Shown piece after piece: positions 27,831 through 37,626 of a DNA stretch of 64,000 nucleotides. Every line of letters begins with the position of its first letter. The stretch's first letter is position 1. The DNA is from a bacterium. Its GTDB lineage: Bacteria; Elusimicrobiota; Elusimicrobia; UBA1565; UBA9628. A model generated the notes under the pieces. It searched no databases and was not told where the DNA came from. It was given only the letters and a program-made list of their open reading frames with translations. The DNA is taken from positions 700,808 to 764,807 of the forward strand of contig JAKAQO010000001.1 of assembly GCA_021822495.1 (NCBI GenBank), read 5' to 3'. Position numbers and translations under genes: made by a program.

Positions 27831-30247
27831 CCGAGAAAATAGAAAACTCAACTTTTTCTGTCCAGGTTTTATCCGATTTTAATTCCCTGGGCGTTAAGGA
27901 ATTAAAAAATCTGAGCGCTCAAAATCTGTGGTCTTTAAATGAAAAAGAAATTCTTGCCGTCCAGATGTATTTTCGTTCCTTAAAGAGAAATCCCACGCGC
28001 GCGGAGATTGAAACCGTTGCTCAAAGCTGGTCGGAGCACTGTCGGCACAAGACCTTTAAATCTCCCATTCGCTATCAAGAAGGCTCTAGAACCGTTTTGA
28101 TCAAAAATCTTTTTGAAGAGACCATCGCGCGCGCGACTCGCCAAACCAAAAAACCCTGGTGCTTGTCTGTTTTTAAGGATAATGCCGGAATTATCAGTTT
28201 TGGAAACAAGGGCAAATGGGCCTTGGCCTTTAAAGTCGAGACTCATAATCACCCCTGCGCGATTGAACCCAAAGGCGGAGCCGAGACCGGCCTTGGGGGC
28301 GTTATTCGAGACGTTTTGGCCGCGGGGCTTGGGGCCAAGCCCGTTTTATCAACCGATATTTTTTGCGTGGCGCCGCCAGATAAAAAATTATCCTTGCCGT
28401 CCAAGGCTCTTTCTCCGGAAAGAATTTTGCGGGGCCTTATCGCCGGGGTTCGGGATTATGGAAATCGCATGGGAATCCCGACGGCGGCGGGAGGCCTTTA
28501 TTTTGATGAAGGATACGCTTTAAATCCCCTGGTTTTTGTCGGAAGCGTCGGGGTTTTGCCGGCGACGGCCGTGAAAAAAGAAATTCGACCAGGGGATTTA
28601 ATCGTAGTCGCCGGAGGGCTTACCGGCAAAGACGGTCTTCACGGGGCTACGTTTTCATCCGCCAATTTAAACGGCGAGGATCATTCAACCGCAGTTCAGA
28701 TTGGGCATCCGCTCAATGAAAAGCGCGTGATGGAGGCGCTACTTGCCGCTCGGGATCAAAAACTTTACCGTTCCGTCACTGACTGCGGGGCGGGAGGCCT
28801 TTCCTCGGCCGTAACTGAAATGGCCGACATTGTGGGCGCTCGCCTCCATCTTGAAAAAGAAATCCTCAAGGCCTCCGACATGGAACCGTGGGAAATTTGG
28901 GTTTCAGAATCCCAGGAACGCATGGTCTTTGCCGTTCCGCCGTCGAATTTGAAAGCCTTTGAAAAAATTTTCGCCGATGAGGGAGTTAAAACCCGGATGA
29001 TTGGCGAATTTGTTAAGACCGGGAGGATCGAGGTTTTGTGGAACGGACAAACCCTCATCAATCTTTCGCTTAAGTTCCTCAATAATGGGATTCCCGTTGA
29101 GGAAAAAAAGGCCGTTTACATTTCGCCAAAAATCGCGGAATCTCGCGTTTTCCCCAAAAAATCTCTTTCGGAACAACTGAGGGATATTCTGTCTCATTTA
29201 AACGTCTGTAGCCGCGAATGGCTGATTCGGCAGTACGATCATGAGGTTCAAGGGGGAACCGTGATTAAGCCTCTTCAGGGAACTCGCCATGACGGCCCCG
29301 GAGACGCCTCGGTCATCTGGCCCCAAGCCGCGACTAAGGACATTTCGGATTTGTTCGGTTTTGCCGTGGGTCATGGTCTCAACCCTTCTTCCGGGAAAAT
29401 TGATCCCTATCAGATGGCGTGGCTGTGCGCGGACGAAGCCCTCCGCAATATTCTGTGCGTGGGGGCCGACATTTCCCGCGCGGCTTTCTTGGATAATTTT
29501 TGTTGGGGCAATCCTGAAAACCCGCAGGTTCTCGGCTCTTTGGTTAAGGCCGCTTGGGGTTGTCGCGACGCTTCCTTGGGGTTTCAAGTTCCCTTTATTT
29601 CCGGCAAAGACAGTCTTTATAACGAATCAAAAGACGCTTCCGGAAAAATGGTTTCCGTCCCTGGGACTCTTCTCATTTCCGCGATTGCGCCAGTTCCCAA
29701 TATAGAAAAAGCCGTCACGATGGATATGAAAGGCCCGGGGAATTCCCTTTATATCGTCGGTCAGACCGGAGAAGAGATGGGGGGTTCGCTTTATAATGAA
29801 CTTAACGGCATCGCGGGGGGAGTGGTTCCGCGCGTTGACGTTCGTTGCGTCAGAAGAAATTTTGCCGCAGTTTATCAGGCGATGTCCAAGGGCTTGGTCG
29901 CCTCAGCCCATGACTTATCGGAAGGCGGGCTTTTGGCCGCGATAACGGAAATGGCTTTTTCGGGAGAATTTGGCGCGATGATTGATTTGGACGCCGTTCC
30001 AAAGCAAAAACCAATTTATTCCTCGGAGGTTCTGCTGTTTTCCGAGACCCCCAGCCGGATTTTGCTGGAGGTGAAACCTGAGCACGAAGCCGCTTTCGTT
30101 AAATGCGTGAAAGGGTCTTGTGTTAAGCGCGTGGGAACCAGTATTGCCAATCCGATTATCAAAATTATCGGCCTTGATGGTTTGGTTTTGTTTGAAGAAT
30201 CTACGGCTCCTTTCAAAGCCGCCTGGCAGAGGACGGTGTTGCCGTGA
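27827..30247 (+). CDS. purL: FGAM synthase subunit PurL
   Basis: SWSEHCRHKTFKSPI, VETHNHPCAIEPKGGAETGLGGVIRD, HDLSEGGLLAAI. Confidence 0.96.
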   Translation: MTEKIENSTFSVQVLSDFNSLGVKELKNLSAQNLWSLNEKEILAVQMYFRSLKRNPTRAEIETVAQSWSEHCRHKTFKSPIRYQEGSRTVLIKNLFEETIARATRQTKKPWCLSVFKDNAGIISFGNKGKWALAFKVETHNHPCAIEPKGGAETGLGGVIRDVLAAGLGAKPVLSTDIFCVAPPDKKLSLPSKALSPERILRGLIAGVRDYGNRMGIPTAAGGLYFDEGYALNPLVFVGSVGVLPATAVKKEIRPGDLIVVAGGLTGKDGLHGATFSSANLNGEDHSTAVQIGHPLNEKRVMEALLAARDQKLYRSVTDCGAGGLSSAVTEMADIVGARLHLEKEILKASDMEPWEIWVSESQERMVFAVPPSNLKAFEKIFADEGVKTRMIGEFVKTGRIEVLWNGQTLINLSLKFLNNGIPVEEKKAVYISPKIAESRVFPKKSLSEQLRDILSHLNVCSREWLIRQYDHEVQGGTVIKPLQGTRHDGPGDASVIWPQAATKDISDLFGFAVGHGLNPSSGKIDPYQMAWLCADEALRNILCVGADISRAAFLDNFCWGNPENPQVLGSLVKAAWGCRDASLGFQVPFISGKDSLYNESKDASGKMVSVPGTLLISAIAPVPNIEKAVTMDMKGPGNSLYIVGQTGEEMGGSLYNELNGIAGGVVPRVDVRCVRRNFAAVYQAMSKGLVASAHDLSEGGLLAAITEMAFSGEFGAMIDLDAVPKQKPIYSSEVLLFSETPSRILLEVKPEHEAAFVKCVKGSCVKRVGTSIANPIIKIIGLDGLVLFEESTAPFKAAWQRTVLP

Positions 30248-31020
30248 AATCTCCGAAAGTTCTGATCTTGTCCGCTCCGGGAACTAACTGCGCCATTGAG
30301 ACCTCGAACGCTTTCGCTGAATTGGGGGCCAGGCCCGACATTGTCCCATTGCGCCTGTTTAAAGAAAAGCGCGTGAGGCTTTTAGATTATGATATTTTCA
30401 TTCTTCCCGGAGGCTTTTCTTATGGGGACGAAGTTTCAGCTGGAAAAATCTTGGCGGCCCAGGTTAAGCTCCATATCACCGATATTAAGAATTTCATACG
30501 AATGGGGCGTCCGGTGATTGGCATTTGCAACGGATTTCAGGTTTTGGTCAAAGCTGGAATACTTCCGTTTTCTCCTTCCTGCGAACAAAGCGCGAGTTTC
30601 GTCGCCAATGATTCAGGCCGATTCGAGGACCGGTGGGTTCATTTGCGCATCAATACCCAGAATCCATCCTTATTTTTCAAGGGGCTTCCGGAAATGATTG
30701 AGCTTCCGGTTGCGCATGGGGAGGGAAAACTGGTCTTAAGAAGTCCCAAGCAACTGGAAGACTTAAAGCGCAACCGCTCGATTGCGATGCAGTACGTTTC
30801 TGACGATGGAAAAATCGCCCCTTATCCGGCGAACCCGAACGGCTCGGTCTTTAACATTGCGGCTTTGACTAATCCAGATGGAAATTGCCTGGGCATGATG
30901 CCGCATCCGGAAAGATACACCAAAATTCATCACCACCCCAACTGGACCCGGCAAACCTTTCAAAAACAAGCCTTTGGTATGGCTATTCTTAAAAACGCGG
31001 TTGATTATTGCCGAGGATAA
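30244..31020 (+). CDS. purQ: FGAM synthase subunit PurQ
   Basis: VLILSAPGTNCAIETSNAF, LPGGFSYGDEV, GICNGFQVLVKAGILP, MMPHPERY. Confidence 0.97.
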   Translation: MKSPKVLILSAPGTNCAIETSNAFAELGARPDIVPLRLFKEKRVRLLDYDIFILPGGFSYGDEVSAGKILAAQVKLHITDIKNFIRMGRPVIGICNGFQVLVKAGILPFSPSCEQSASFVANDSGRFEDRWVHLRINTQNPSLFFKGLPEMIELPVAHGEGKLVLRSPKQLEDLKRNRSIAMQYVSDDGKIAPYPANPNGSVFNIAALTNPDGNCLGMMPHPERYTKIHHHPNWTRQTFQKQAFGMAILKNAVDYCRG

Positions 31021-31166
31021 TGCTCAAAAATTCGTGGAAGCGGCGGGAATTTGAGGAGCGTTTGAAGGAGAAATCTCTTTCCCAGCTGACAAATGAGGAG
31101 GCCTTTGCTGTTTCCAATGACGCCGCTTCTCTGCTTGACGATCCTTTGTCGGGGATTAGAAATTAA
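31020..31166 (+). CDS. Small ORF, 48 aa (MLKNSWKRREFEERLKEKSLSQLTNEEAFAVSNDAASLLDDPLSGIRN)
   Basis: ATG overlaps purQ TAA by 1 nt; stop just before the next ORF at 31169; below the ORF-track length cutoff. Confidence 0.6.
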   Translation: MLKNSWKRREFEERLKEKSLSQLTNEEAFAVSNDAASLLDDPLSGIRN

Positions 31167-31168
31167 AC

Positions 31169-31621
31169 ATGGAACTCGCAACGTTTATTAAAGAATGGAA
31201 AAAATTTTTCGTTGGGTTGTTAATGGGAGCCGTCTCTTTCTATTTACTCTCCCGCATTCCAGAAGCCGTTGATTTCTATCGCATAAAGGCTCCTTTGCGC
31301 CAGATGGCGGCCGAGGCAAAAGTTTATAATCTTAGCTACGAACAAGCCCTCATTCATCCCGCCGACGCTCTTTGGAAGCCTGTTCGATGGTTTTTGACCC
31401 ATCCCGATAGAAAGAGATGGCTTTATGAGGGGAAAGCCGCCATGCCAATTTCTTGGCGGGGGACGCCGCCGGAGATGTCTGAAACAGGGCAAAGCGGCTC
31501 ATCCCATGGCCAGTATGTCGTCGCTAGAATCGTCAATGTATCACCCTCGGAAATTACTTTACAGGCGTATATTCTTGCGAGCACGGAGAGCATTGTGACG
31601 TCTTTTAAAACATCGCGTTGA
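31169..31621 (+). CDS. Hypothetical single-TM protein in purine operon
   Basis: N-terminal TM FFVGLLMGAVSFYLLSRIPEAV; no recognised domain. Confidence 0.55.
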   Translation: MELATFIKEWKKFFVGLLMGAVSFYLLSRIPEAVDFYRIKAPLRQMAAEAKVYNLSYEQALIHPADALWKPVRWFLTHPDRKRWLYEGKAAMPISWRGTPPEMSETGQSGSSHGQYVVARIVNVSPSEITLQAYILASTESIVTSFKTSR

Positions 31622-31645
31622 TAGAGGAGGCGAGGGAATCTAAAT

Positions 31646-33013
31646 ATGTGCGGAATTTTTGGAATTGAGAATCATCCAGACGCCGCGCACCTGACCTATT
31701 TAAGCCTCTTCGCTCTTCAGCACCGTGGTCAGGAATCGGCGGGCATCGCTTCGGTTTTAAACGGGCAAATGAATTCTCATACCGGCATGGGAATTGCCGC
31801 CGAGGTTTTTTCTGAAAAGAGAATTGAAAAATTAAGCGGAACCTCGGCCATCGGGCATGTGCGCTATTCGACCACCGGTTCCAGCCACATCAAAAATGCC
31901 CAGCCTTTGGTTTCCAAAACCCGGCACGGAGTCTTAGCCCTGGGGCACAATGGAAACCTGACCAACGCTTCTGAAATCCGCAAAAATCTCGAAGCTAGGG
32001 GCGCTATTTTTCATTCCTCGACCGATTCTGAGTCGATTTTGCATTTGTTGGCCCACTCCTCCGGTGATTTTGACGAGGCGCTTCTTGAGGCCCTTAAAAA
32101 AGTAGAAGGGGCTTACTCTCTCGTTATCTTGACGCGGGATCAAATGATCGCGTGTCGAGACCCTTACGGGTTTCGCCCGCTGGTTTTGGGAAAATTGGGG
32201 GATTCTTATGTCGTTAGCTCGGAAACGACAGCTTTGTCTTTGATTAAAGCCTCTTATATTCGCGAGATAGAGCCCGGCGAGATTCTCTTTATTCGCCAGG
32301 GAAAATTAAAAAGCGTTAAAATTTCTCCGCGCCCCAATTTCTCGCGCTGCGTTTTTGAGCTTGTTTACTTTTCCCGCCCTGATTCCGTGGTTTTTGGAAA
32401 AAGCGTTCAGGCGGTGCGGCAAGAATTAGGAAGGTTCTTGGCGCTGGAAATGAAGGAAGTCAAAGCGGATTTAGTGATGCCAGTTCCCGATTCCGGGGTT
32501 CCGGCGGCCTTGGGGTTTTCAAGAGAATCCAAAATTCCCTTTGAAGTGGGGCTGGTTCGCAGCCACTATATCAGCCGCACCTTTATTCGTCCTAGTCAAG
32601 CGCTTAGGGAAGTGGCGGTGGATTTAAAATTAAGCCCGGTTTCCGAGGCCCTTAAAGGGAAAAAAGTGATCTTGATTGATGATTCCATCGTCCGCGGAAC
32701 CACTTCCCGGAAAATTGCCCGAAGCTTAAGAGAAGCTGGCGCGCGGGAAATTCACATGGGAATCACAAGCCCCCCGATTGTTTCCGCGTGTTACTATGGA
32801 ATTGATACGCCTAAATCCGAGGCCTTGATTGCCAATCAGCGGGAGCTTGACGAAATTCGGGATTTTATCGGAGTGGACAGTCTTCACTACCTTAGTCTTG
32901 AGGCTATGCTTAAGGCCGCCGGCGGAACCGGTTTTTGCGACGCGTGTTTCACGAAAAAATATCCGATAAAAACTCCGGATGAAGTCTTGAATTTCCAAAA
33001 GGCTGTTCCTTGA
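31646..33013 (+). CDS. purF: Amidophosphoribosyltransferase
   Basis: MCGIFGIENHPDAAHLTYLSLFALQHRGQESAGIAS, VILIDDSIVRGTTSRKIA. Confidence 0.97.
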   Translation: MCGIFGIENHPDAAHLTYLSLFALQHRGQESAGIASVLNGQMNSHTGMGIAAEVFSEKRIEKLSGTSAIGHVRYSTTGSSHIKNAQPLVSKTRHGVLALGHNGNLTNASEIRKNLEARGAIFHSSTDSESILHLLAHSSGDFDEALLEALKKVEGAYSLVILTRDQMIACRDPYGFRPLVLGKLGDSYVVSSETTALSLIKASYIREIEPGEILFIRQGKLKSVKISPRPNFSRCVFELVYFSRPDSVVFGKSVQAVRQELGRFLALEMKEVKADLVMPVPDSGVPAALGFSRESKIPFEVGLVRSHYISRTFIRPSQALREVAVDLKLSPVSEALKGKKVILIDDSIVRGTTSRKIARSLREAGAREIHMGITSPPIVSACYYGIDTPKSEALIANQRELDEIRDFIGVDSLHYLSLEAMLKAAGGTGFCDACFTKKYPIKTPDEVLNFQKAVP

Positions 33014-34290
33014 AATTAAACGTTCTGGTCTTGGGTTCCGGCGGGCGGGAACACGCTCTTTGTGACAAAATTTCGCGGAGCCCGAGATTGGAAAAATTTT
33101 TTTGCGCGCCTGGTTCAAGCGCGATTTCTCGTTTAGCCCGTTGCGTTCATTTTGATATCTTAAACCCCGCGACCGTGCTTGAGTTCGCGGTCAAAAACAA
33201 AATTAATCTAGTCGTGGTCGGCCCCGAGGTTCCCTTGGCGGCGGGGGTCTCCGACGCCCTAGGAAAAAGAAAAATCGCCTGTTTCGGTCCGACAAGGCGC
33301 GCCGCTCGTCTTGAATCTTCCAAGGCCTTTGCCAAGGAGTTCATGAAAAAATACGAAATTCCCACTGCTCATTTTAGGGCGTTTCAAAGTTTTTCCAGCG
33401 TTTCTCGATATTTAAGCCAAATTACAGAACGCCCCCTGGTGGTCAAGGCCAGCGGGCTTGCCGGGGGAAAAGGCGTTTTTGTCTGCGAGAATAAACGCGC
33501 AGCTTTGCTTGCGGCAAAAAAATTGATGGAAGAAAGAATATTTAAAGACGCTGGAGACAAAGTCGTGATCGAAGAATGTTTGACTGGCCCGGAACTAAGC
33601 GTGATGGGCTTGACCGATGGGAGGTCTTTCGTTTTATTGCCTTTGAGCCGCGATCACAAGCGTCTTAAAGACAGAGACCTGGGTCCCAATACCGGCGGCA
33701 TGGGGGCTTTTGCTCCAGTTTCCGTCTCGACTAAAATAAAAGAAGAAATAGAGAAAATTTTTAAGAAAACCTTGACGGGCATTCGCCGCGAAAAAATGAA
33801 TTATCGCGGGCTTTTGTATTGCGGGCTGATGTTGACGGAAGACGGCCCCAAGGTCTTGGAATTTAACTGTCGCTTTGGAGACCCGGAAACGCAGGCGGTT
33901 TTGCCGCTCATGGATTCTGATTTGCTTCCGTTTCTTTGGGCGACGTCTCAAAAAAAACTCAAGGGTCTCAAACTCAAGGTTCGGAAAAAAACATCGGTTT
34001 GCGTCAATTTAGTCTCCGAGGGTTACCCGGAAAAAATTAAAATAGGGAGACGGATTTCAGGCTTGGAGAAAAAGCATGAAGGCGCTCAAATTTTCCACTG
34101 CGGAACCGTGTTAGAAAACGGAGAATGGAAGAGCGCGGGGGGCCGGGTTCTAAGCGTGGTGGGCGTGGGTTCTAATCTCAAAGACGCTCGCCAAAAAGCC
34201 TATGGTGGGGCTGACGCGATTCTTTTCCAGGGAAGGGCATTTAGACGGGATATCGCAAAAGAGCGCATTTTTCGGCAAAAATTGAAATAG
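33010..34290 (+). CDS. purD: Phosphoribosylamine-glycine ligase
   Basis: VLVLGSGGREHALC, VVKASGLAGGKGVFV, LGPNTGGMGAFAP, EFNCRFGDPETQAVLP; TTG start. Confidence 0.96.
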   Translation: MKLNVLVLGSGGREHALCDKISRSPRLEKFFCAPGSSAISRLARCVHFDILNPATVLEFAVKNKINLVVVGPEVPLAAGVSDALGKRKIACFGPTRRAARLESSKAFAKEFMKKYEIPTAHFRAFQSFSSVSRYLSQITERPLVVKASGLAGGKGVFVCENKRAALLAAKKLMEERIFKDAGDKVVIEECLTGPELSVMGLTDGRSFVLLPLSRDHKRLKDRDLGPNTGGMGAFAPVSVSTKIKEEIEKIFKKTLTGIRREKMNYRGLLYCGLMLTEDGPKVLEFNCRFGDPETQAVLPLMDSDLLPFLWATSQKKLKGLKLKVRKKTSVCVNLVSEGYPEKIKIGRRISGLEKKHEGAQIFHCGTVLENGEWKSAGGRVLSVVGVGSNLKDARQKAYGGADAILFQGRAFRRDIAKERIFRQKLK

Positions 34291-34293
34291 AAT

Positions 34294-34431
34294 ATGGAGA
34301 AGAAATTGGGAAAATTGCCCGGGGATATTCATATTCGCCGCGGAAATTTCAGTTTATTTTTTCCGCTGACCACTTCTCTTTTGGTCAGCGCGGCGTTGAG
34401 CTTGTTGTTTTCGTTTCTTAAAAGACGGTAA
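34294..34431 (+). CDS. DUF2905-like small membrane protein (45 aa)
   Basis: MEKKLGKLPGDIHIRRGNFSLFFPLTTSLLVSAALSLLFSFLKRR: LPGDI + TM pattern; missed by the ORF track. Confidence 0.75.
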   Translation: MEKKLGKLPGDIHIRRGNFSLFFPLTTSLLVSAALSLLFSFLKRR

Positions 34432-34452
34432 ATCAAGGAGCAAGGAGGCGTT

Positions 34453-34617
34453 ATGGGAATGGTTGAATTCGGAGAATTTAAGGGCAATAAAATGATTATT
34501 TTGAAACGGAACGCCGAGGATAAGTTTCCGTTTCAGTTCGGGCTGGGGAAAGCGGCTTTGATTCTCGAACATATTGAGGATATCCGCAAGTTCGTGGAAG
34601 AAAACAAAAAAGCCTAG
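34453..34617 (+). CDS. Small conserved-looking protein (54 aa)
   Basis: MGMVEFGEFKGNKMIILKRNAEDKFPFQFGLGKAALILEHIEDIRKFVEENKKA; AGGAGG-like SD 'caaggaggcgttATG'; missed by the ORF track. Confidence 0.65.
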   Translation: MGMVEFGEFKGNKMIILKRNAEDKFPFQFGLGKAALILEHIEDIRKFVEENKKA

Positions 34618-34662
34618 GGTAGGGCTTCGGTTTTTTGTCTTTGGCTGGGGGAAGGAAAGAAA

Positions 34663-34734
34663 CTCCGGGCGTAGGACTCGAACCTACAACCTTGCCGTTA
34701 ACAGCGGCCTGCTCCACCATTGAGCTAGCCCGGA
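34663..34734 (-). tRNA. tRNA-Asn(GTT)
   Basis: TCCGGGCTAGCTCAATGGTGGAGCAGGCCGCTGTTAACGGCAAGGTTGTAGGTTCGAGTCCTACGCCCGGAG; no encoded CCA. Confidence 0.94.
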
Positions 34735-34782
34735 ATAAAGAGAAATGGACGACTCTATTTTACCAGATGAGGGCTTGACGGG

Positions 34783-35577
34783 TCAAAATCGAAACGGAAA
34801 CCCGAACGGCAAGAGATAAAATAAATTAAAAATCGCCGCCGCGCTGAGAAAGGGTCCAAAGGGAATGGGGTCAGAGCGGGTGACCTTTCCCTTGAACATG
34901 AGGCTTAGTCCGTAGAAAGTTCCCAAAAGAGAACCCATCATCAGGCAATCAAAAGCTCCTAATGCTCCAGTTAGGGCGCCCACGGCGGCTAAGAGTTTTA
35001 TGTCGCCGCCGCCCATCGCTTCCTTTCTAAATATTTTCTCGCCCAGCCAGGCGATGAAAAAACAAATCAAAAAGCCGCCGAGGCCGCCTCTGAAACTTAT
35101 CCATAATTTCATCCACCAGGATTCATGCCCAAACAAGGGATTAAAGGGCGCCGAGATGAGGCCCAAACCTACAAGGCCCAAGGATAAAATGTCGGGAATT
35201 AAAAACGTTTCAAAATCAATGAGAGAAATAGCTATTAAAGCGGCCGCGGAAATGAGAGATGAAACAAACCACAAGGGGTGAGCGTGCCAGCGGCGCCAAA
35301 GGGCGAAAGATAAAAGCCCCATTCCCAGTTCGACCAAGGGGTAGCGAGGCGAGATAAGCCCGCGGCAATGACGGCAATGAGCCTTTAAAAATAAATAGCT
35401 AAAGACCGGGACATTATCGTAAAAAGCGATGGGGTGTCCGCATTGAGGACAGCGGGAACGAGGCGAGGCGGGGGATTCTTCCTTGGGAAGACGGTGAATA
35501 AGCACGTTGGTAAAACTTCCCACGATAAGGCCCAGAATAAAAACAAAGGCGCTCTCCAAGGTTTGGGGCTCAATCAT
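34783..35577 (-). CDS. Type IV prepilin peptidase (A24 family)
   Basis: GSFTNVLIHRLP, CPQCGHPIAFYDNVPVFSYLFLKAHCRHCRGLISPRYPLVE, MGGGDIKLLAAVGA. Confidence 0.95.
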   Translation of the reverse strand: MIEPQTLESAFVFILGLIVGSFTNVLIHRLPKEESPASPRSRCPQCGHPIAFYDNVPVFSYLFLKAHCRHCRGLISPRYPLVELGMGLLSFALWRRWHAHPLWFVSSLISAAALIAISLIDFETFLIPDILSLGLVGLGLISAPFNPLFGHESWWMKLWISFRGGLGGFLICFFIAWLGEKIFRKEAMGGGDIKLLAAVGALTGALGAFDCLMMGSLLGTFYGLSLMFKGKVTRSDPIPFGPFLSAAAIFNLFYLLPFGFPFRF

Positions 35578-36293
35578 ATTTTAAAATCTTCTCCCAGATA
35601 AAGTCGGCGGGCTTCGGGGTCGTTGAGAAGTTTGTCGGAACTTCCGTCAACCAATATTTTCCCGTCATAGATAAGGTAGGCCCGCTCGATGATGGGAAGA
35701 GTCTCGCGGACATTGTGATCGGTAATCAAAACTCCGATGCCCTGATTCTTAAGCTTGGTGATGATGGCTTTGAGTTCTGAAACCGTGATGGGGTCAATTC
35801 CCACGAAGGGTTCATCCAAGAGGATGAGTTTTGGATTTGAAATCATGGCCCGAGCCACTTCCAAGCGCCTTTTTTCGCCGCCGGATAAAGAAGAAGCGAG
35901 TTGCTTTCTTCGCGCCCAGAGACCGAACTCATCTAAAAGTTCCTTGGTCCGGCGCAACTGTTCCATGCGGCTTTTGGAAATTCTCTCGAGTATCGCGCGC
36001 AGATTTTCTTCGACCGTCAGGCCCCTGAAAATAGTCGGTTCCTGAGCCAGATAGCTGAGTCCTTTTCTGGAACGCAAATACATCGGCAACTTCGTCACGT
36101 CTTCCTCATCAATCATGATTTGCCCCGAGTTGGGGCGAATAAACCCGGCAAGACTGTAAAAGGTGGTTGTTTTTCCGGCGCCGTTGGGGCCCAAAAGGCC
36201 CACGATTTCTCCGGATTGAACGTAAAGGGAAACTCCCTTGACCACTTCTCTTTCCCCGTATTTCTTTCGGATGTTGACGGCGGCCAATTTCAT
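35574..36293 (-). CDS. lptB: LPS export ABC transporter ATP-binding protein LptB
   Basis: GLLGPNGAGKTTTFYSLAGFIRPNSGQI, YLAQEPTIFRGLTVEENL, SLSGGEKRRLEVARAM, LLDEPFVGIDPI. Confidence 0.95.
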   Translation of the reverse strand: MKLAAVNIRKKYGEREVVKGVSLYVQSGEIVGLLGPNGAGKTTTFYSLAGFIRPNSGQIMIDEEDVTKLPMYLRSRKGLSYLAQEPTIFRGLTVEENLRAILERISKSRMEQLRRTKELLDEFGLWARRKQLASSLSGGEKRRLEVARAMISNPKLILLDEPFVGIDPITVSELKAIITKLKNQGIGVLITDHNVRETLPIIERAYLIYDGKILVDGSSDKLLNDPEARRLYLGEDFKI

Positions 36294-37096
36294 TGTTTTG
36301 AGTTTCCTTTTTTCGACGAAGGTTGTTTCTTTGATTTTTTCTTCTTGCGCTTTTTTGAATTTTTGAAAACAATCCACCCGCGTGCGTGTCCCATGGCGAC
36401 GTAGCGGTTTTCTCCGCAGACATCACTCGAATCCGAACTTTCCTGGTTTGAGGGATGCGGCTCAAAAGTTTTTAAGCGGTCTGCTTTGACGGCCCCTGTC
36501 CAATCCTTGGGGTCTTGCCGAGATTTAACGGCCACGGGACGGTTTCCGCTGAGAGTTACGCGCCGAAGCGAGCAACCCTCTTGTTTTGCCGGGCTTTCTA
36601 AAATGACGGCTTTATCAGACCAGCTCTCCATTTGCCCCTCTTGAGCGTGAACGCGCCCGGTTAAAGTGGTTTTGGCGGTCCCAACCCAATTGATCTTGTT
36701 GGCGGTGGCGTGTCCGGGAAAGCTATTTAAGGGCTCGTGGATGAGAAGAACCTGTTTTTGCTTGGGGCTGGGGAGAAGCCAGCCTTTTTGAGTGGCCTCA
36801 TTGTATGAGCCCTTGCTTCCATAGGCCTTAAGAACCGTTCCCGATTCCTCGACATGAAGAGCCTTGACATGTCCTTTAAAAATCCAGTTTTGAAGGGCGT
36901 GGTCAAAACGCGCCCAGTCCGACCAAATTTGATTGGGGCCGGAATGATAATGAACGTTTCCAGAGAAATCTTCAATGGTGTCTTTGCCGCGCTTGACATC
37001 CCACTCCGAGCTTGTGACCACCGCGCCAGCCACTGGACCCGCGTGACTCTTGAGAGAAGGCGCGAATAGGAGAGCCGCTAAAAAGAGAGTTTTCAT
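36290..37096 (-). CDS. LptA/OstA-like LPS transport periplasmic protein
   Basis: Signal peptide, OstA-like beta pattern (FSGNVHYHSGPNQIWSDWARFD...GSKGSYNEATQKG), Lys-rich C-terminus; between lptC-like and lptB. Confidence 0.7.
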   Translation of the reverse strand: MKTLFLAALLFAPSLKSHAGPVAGAVVTSSEWDVKRGKDTIEDFSGNVHYHSGPNQIWSDWARFDHALQNWIFKGHVKALHVEESGTVLKAYGSKGSYNEATQKGWLLPSPKQKQVLLIHEPLNSFPGHATANKINWVGTAKTTLTGRVHAQEGQMESWSDKAVILESPAKQEGCSLRRVTLSGNRPVAVKSRQDPKDWTGAVKADRLKTFEPHPSNQESSDSSDVCGENRYVAMGHARGWIVFKNSKKRKKKKSKKQPSSKKGNSKQ

Positions 37097-37626
37097 TGTG
37101 GATTTTGGGCGGAAGATTTAACAAAGCTTTGTTGGTGGAAAATTTTGATTTGAGACAGATCCTCGGAGGCCTTGAGCCCTCGTCCGTAGGTCGTTCCCGA
37201 GGGCCTGACGACCTTGACCTTTTCATTGGTCAAAAATTGGTGGTTGGCGGCGGAATAAAAAAGTTGGGAAGTGTAGAGCTTGTTTTGATCGCTTAAAGAA
37301 ACGGCGACTACATCGGTGGATAAAACCACGTCATGGGTTTCTGTTTGAACCACCCCGGTTTTGGACTTAACCTTCGTGTCGGGGACGTCATTTTTGTAAA
37401 ACAGCATATGGGGATTGGTGAGATAGGCGAGTTCTTTTTCCTCGGATAAAATCGCCTTATCCGCCACTAAATGCCAAATTTTTGTCTTAAGGTCTGATTG
37501 GTCCATGGCGAAGTTGGTCATGATTTGGCGCGGCTCTTCTTGGATGATATCTTTTTGTTTCTTGCAGGCAAAGGAGAGACAAAGCGAAGATAAGAACAGA
37601 AAAGAAATAGATCCTTTTCGGGTCAC
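37093..37626 (-). CDS. LptC-like LPS export protein
   Basis: Lipoprotein-type N-terminus; ADKAILSEEKELAYLTNPHMLFYKND...TETHDVVLSTDVVAVS; operon context. Confidence 0.75.
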   Translation of the reverse strand: MTRKGSISFLFLSSLCLSFACKKQKDIIQEEPRQIMTNFAMDQSDLKTKIWHLVADKAILSEEKELAYLTNPHMLFYKNDVPDTKVKSKTGVVQTETHDVVLSTDVVAVSLSDQNKLYTSQLFYSAANHQFLTNEKVKVVRPSGTTYGRGLKASEDLSQIKIFHQQSFVKSSAQNPQ

